From an uncultured Bacilli bacterium (GTDB taxonomy: Bacteria; Bacillota_I; Bacilli_A; RF39; UBA660): a DNA stretch of 6,341 nt. The notes beneath the pieces are model-generated. The model worked only from the letters and a program-made list of their open reading frames with translations, made no database searches and was not told where the DNA came from. The stretch covers positions 1 to 6,341 of the forward strand of contig CAKONX010000063.1 in NCBI GenBank assembly GCA_934098345.1. Direction: 5' to 3'. A program made the position numbers and the translations under genes. The stretch's first letter is position 1; every line of letters starts with the position of its first letter. Below, piece after piece: positions 6,278 to 6,341 of this stretch.

Positions 6278-6341
6278 GTCTCCTTAGCTCAGTTGGTAGA
6301 GCAACTGACTCTTAATCAGTGGGTCTAGAGTTCGAATCTCT
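6278..6341 (+). tRNA. tRNA-Lys(CUU), 5' part
   Basis: The 5' acceptor strand is GTCTCCT (6278-6284), followed by TA at positions 8-9. The D arm is GCTC/GAGC (6287-6290/6299-6302). The anticodon stem is ACTGA/TCAGT (6304-6308/6316-6320), with loop CTCTTAA and anticodon CTT at 6311-6313, reading AAG lysine codons. The T arm has stem TAGAG and loop TTCGAAT; the window stops one base short of its closing strand. The 3' acceptor strand and CCA are outside, so the exact 5' end rests on standard tRNA numbering. Confidence 0.93.

Noticed and set aside
1..6341. Mobile island or integrated element between the two tRNA genes
   Set aside because: No integrase, transposase or inverted ends were seen. The similarity of the two tRNA ends (GAGTTC.AATCTCT) is the conserved T arm, not an attachment-site repeat.

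Overview
The window comes from a very AT-rich, low-GC Gram-positive type genome. Spacing, Shine-Dalgarno (SD) sequences and the families present suggest a Bacilli/Erysipelotrichia/RF39-like ("Tenericutes"-related) bacterium, probably host-associated. This placement is inference from composition and gene style, not a database match. UGA is read as stop (the last gene ends in TGA) and every Trp codon I inspected is TGG, so the standard bacterial code applies rather than the Mycoplasma code.

Layout. Two truncated tRNA genes on the + strand frame the window: the 3' part of tRNA-Ser(GCU) with its Rho-independent terminator on the left, and the 5' part of tRNA-Lys(CUU) with an extended -10 promoter on the right. 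Between them, all on the - strand, lie four genes reading right to left. They are a 207-aa single-pass membrane protein of unknown function, a 719-aa protein with a perfect type IV prepilin leader, a 672-aa membrane-anchored arylsulfate sulfotransferase (ASST)-like protein, and a 335-aa secreted transglutaminase-like protein with a C-terminal membrane anchor. Gaps between the last three are 12 and 8 nt and their ribosome binding sites overlap the preceding stop codons, so these three almost certainly form one operon. The first gene lies 54 nt upstream with no terminator between. A candidate promoter in that gap could give the pilin operon separate control. A hairpin overlapping the last stop codon ends the unit and is convergent with the tRNA-Ser terminator.

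How the genes may work together. All four products are predicted to act outside the membrane. The prepilin-like protein is four to five times the usual pilin length and carries a six-cysteine cluster. It is co-translated with a sulfuryl-transfer enzyme homologue and a thiol-protease-fold (transglutaminase-like) protein. A surface-modification or surface-assembly module is a reasonable hypothesis, but no assembly ATPase, prepilin peptidase, sortase or disulfide machinery is present here. The ASST homologue keeps three of the four family active-site residues and has Trp where the fourth, a His, is expected. That makes its real chemistry an open question.
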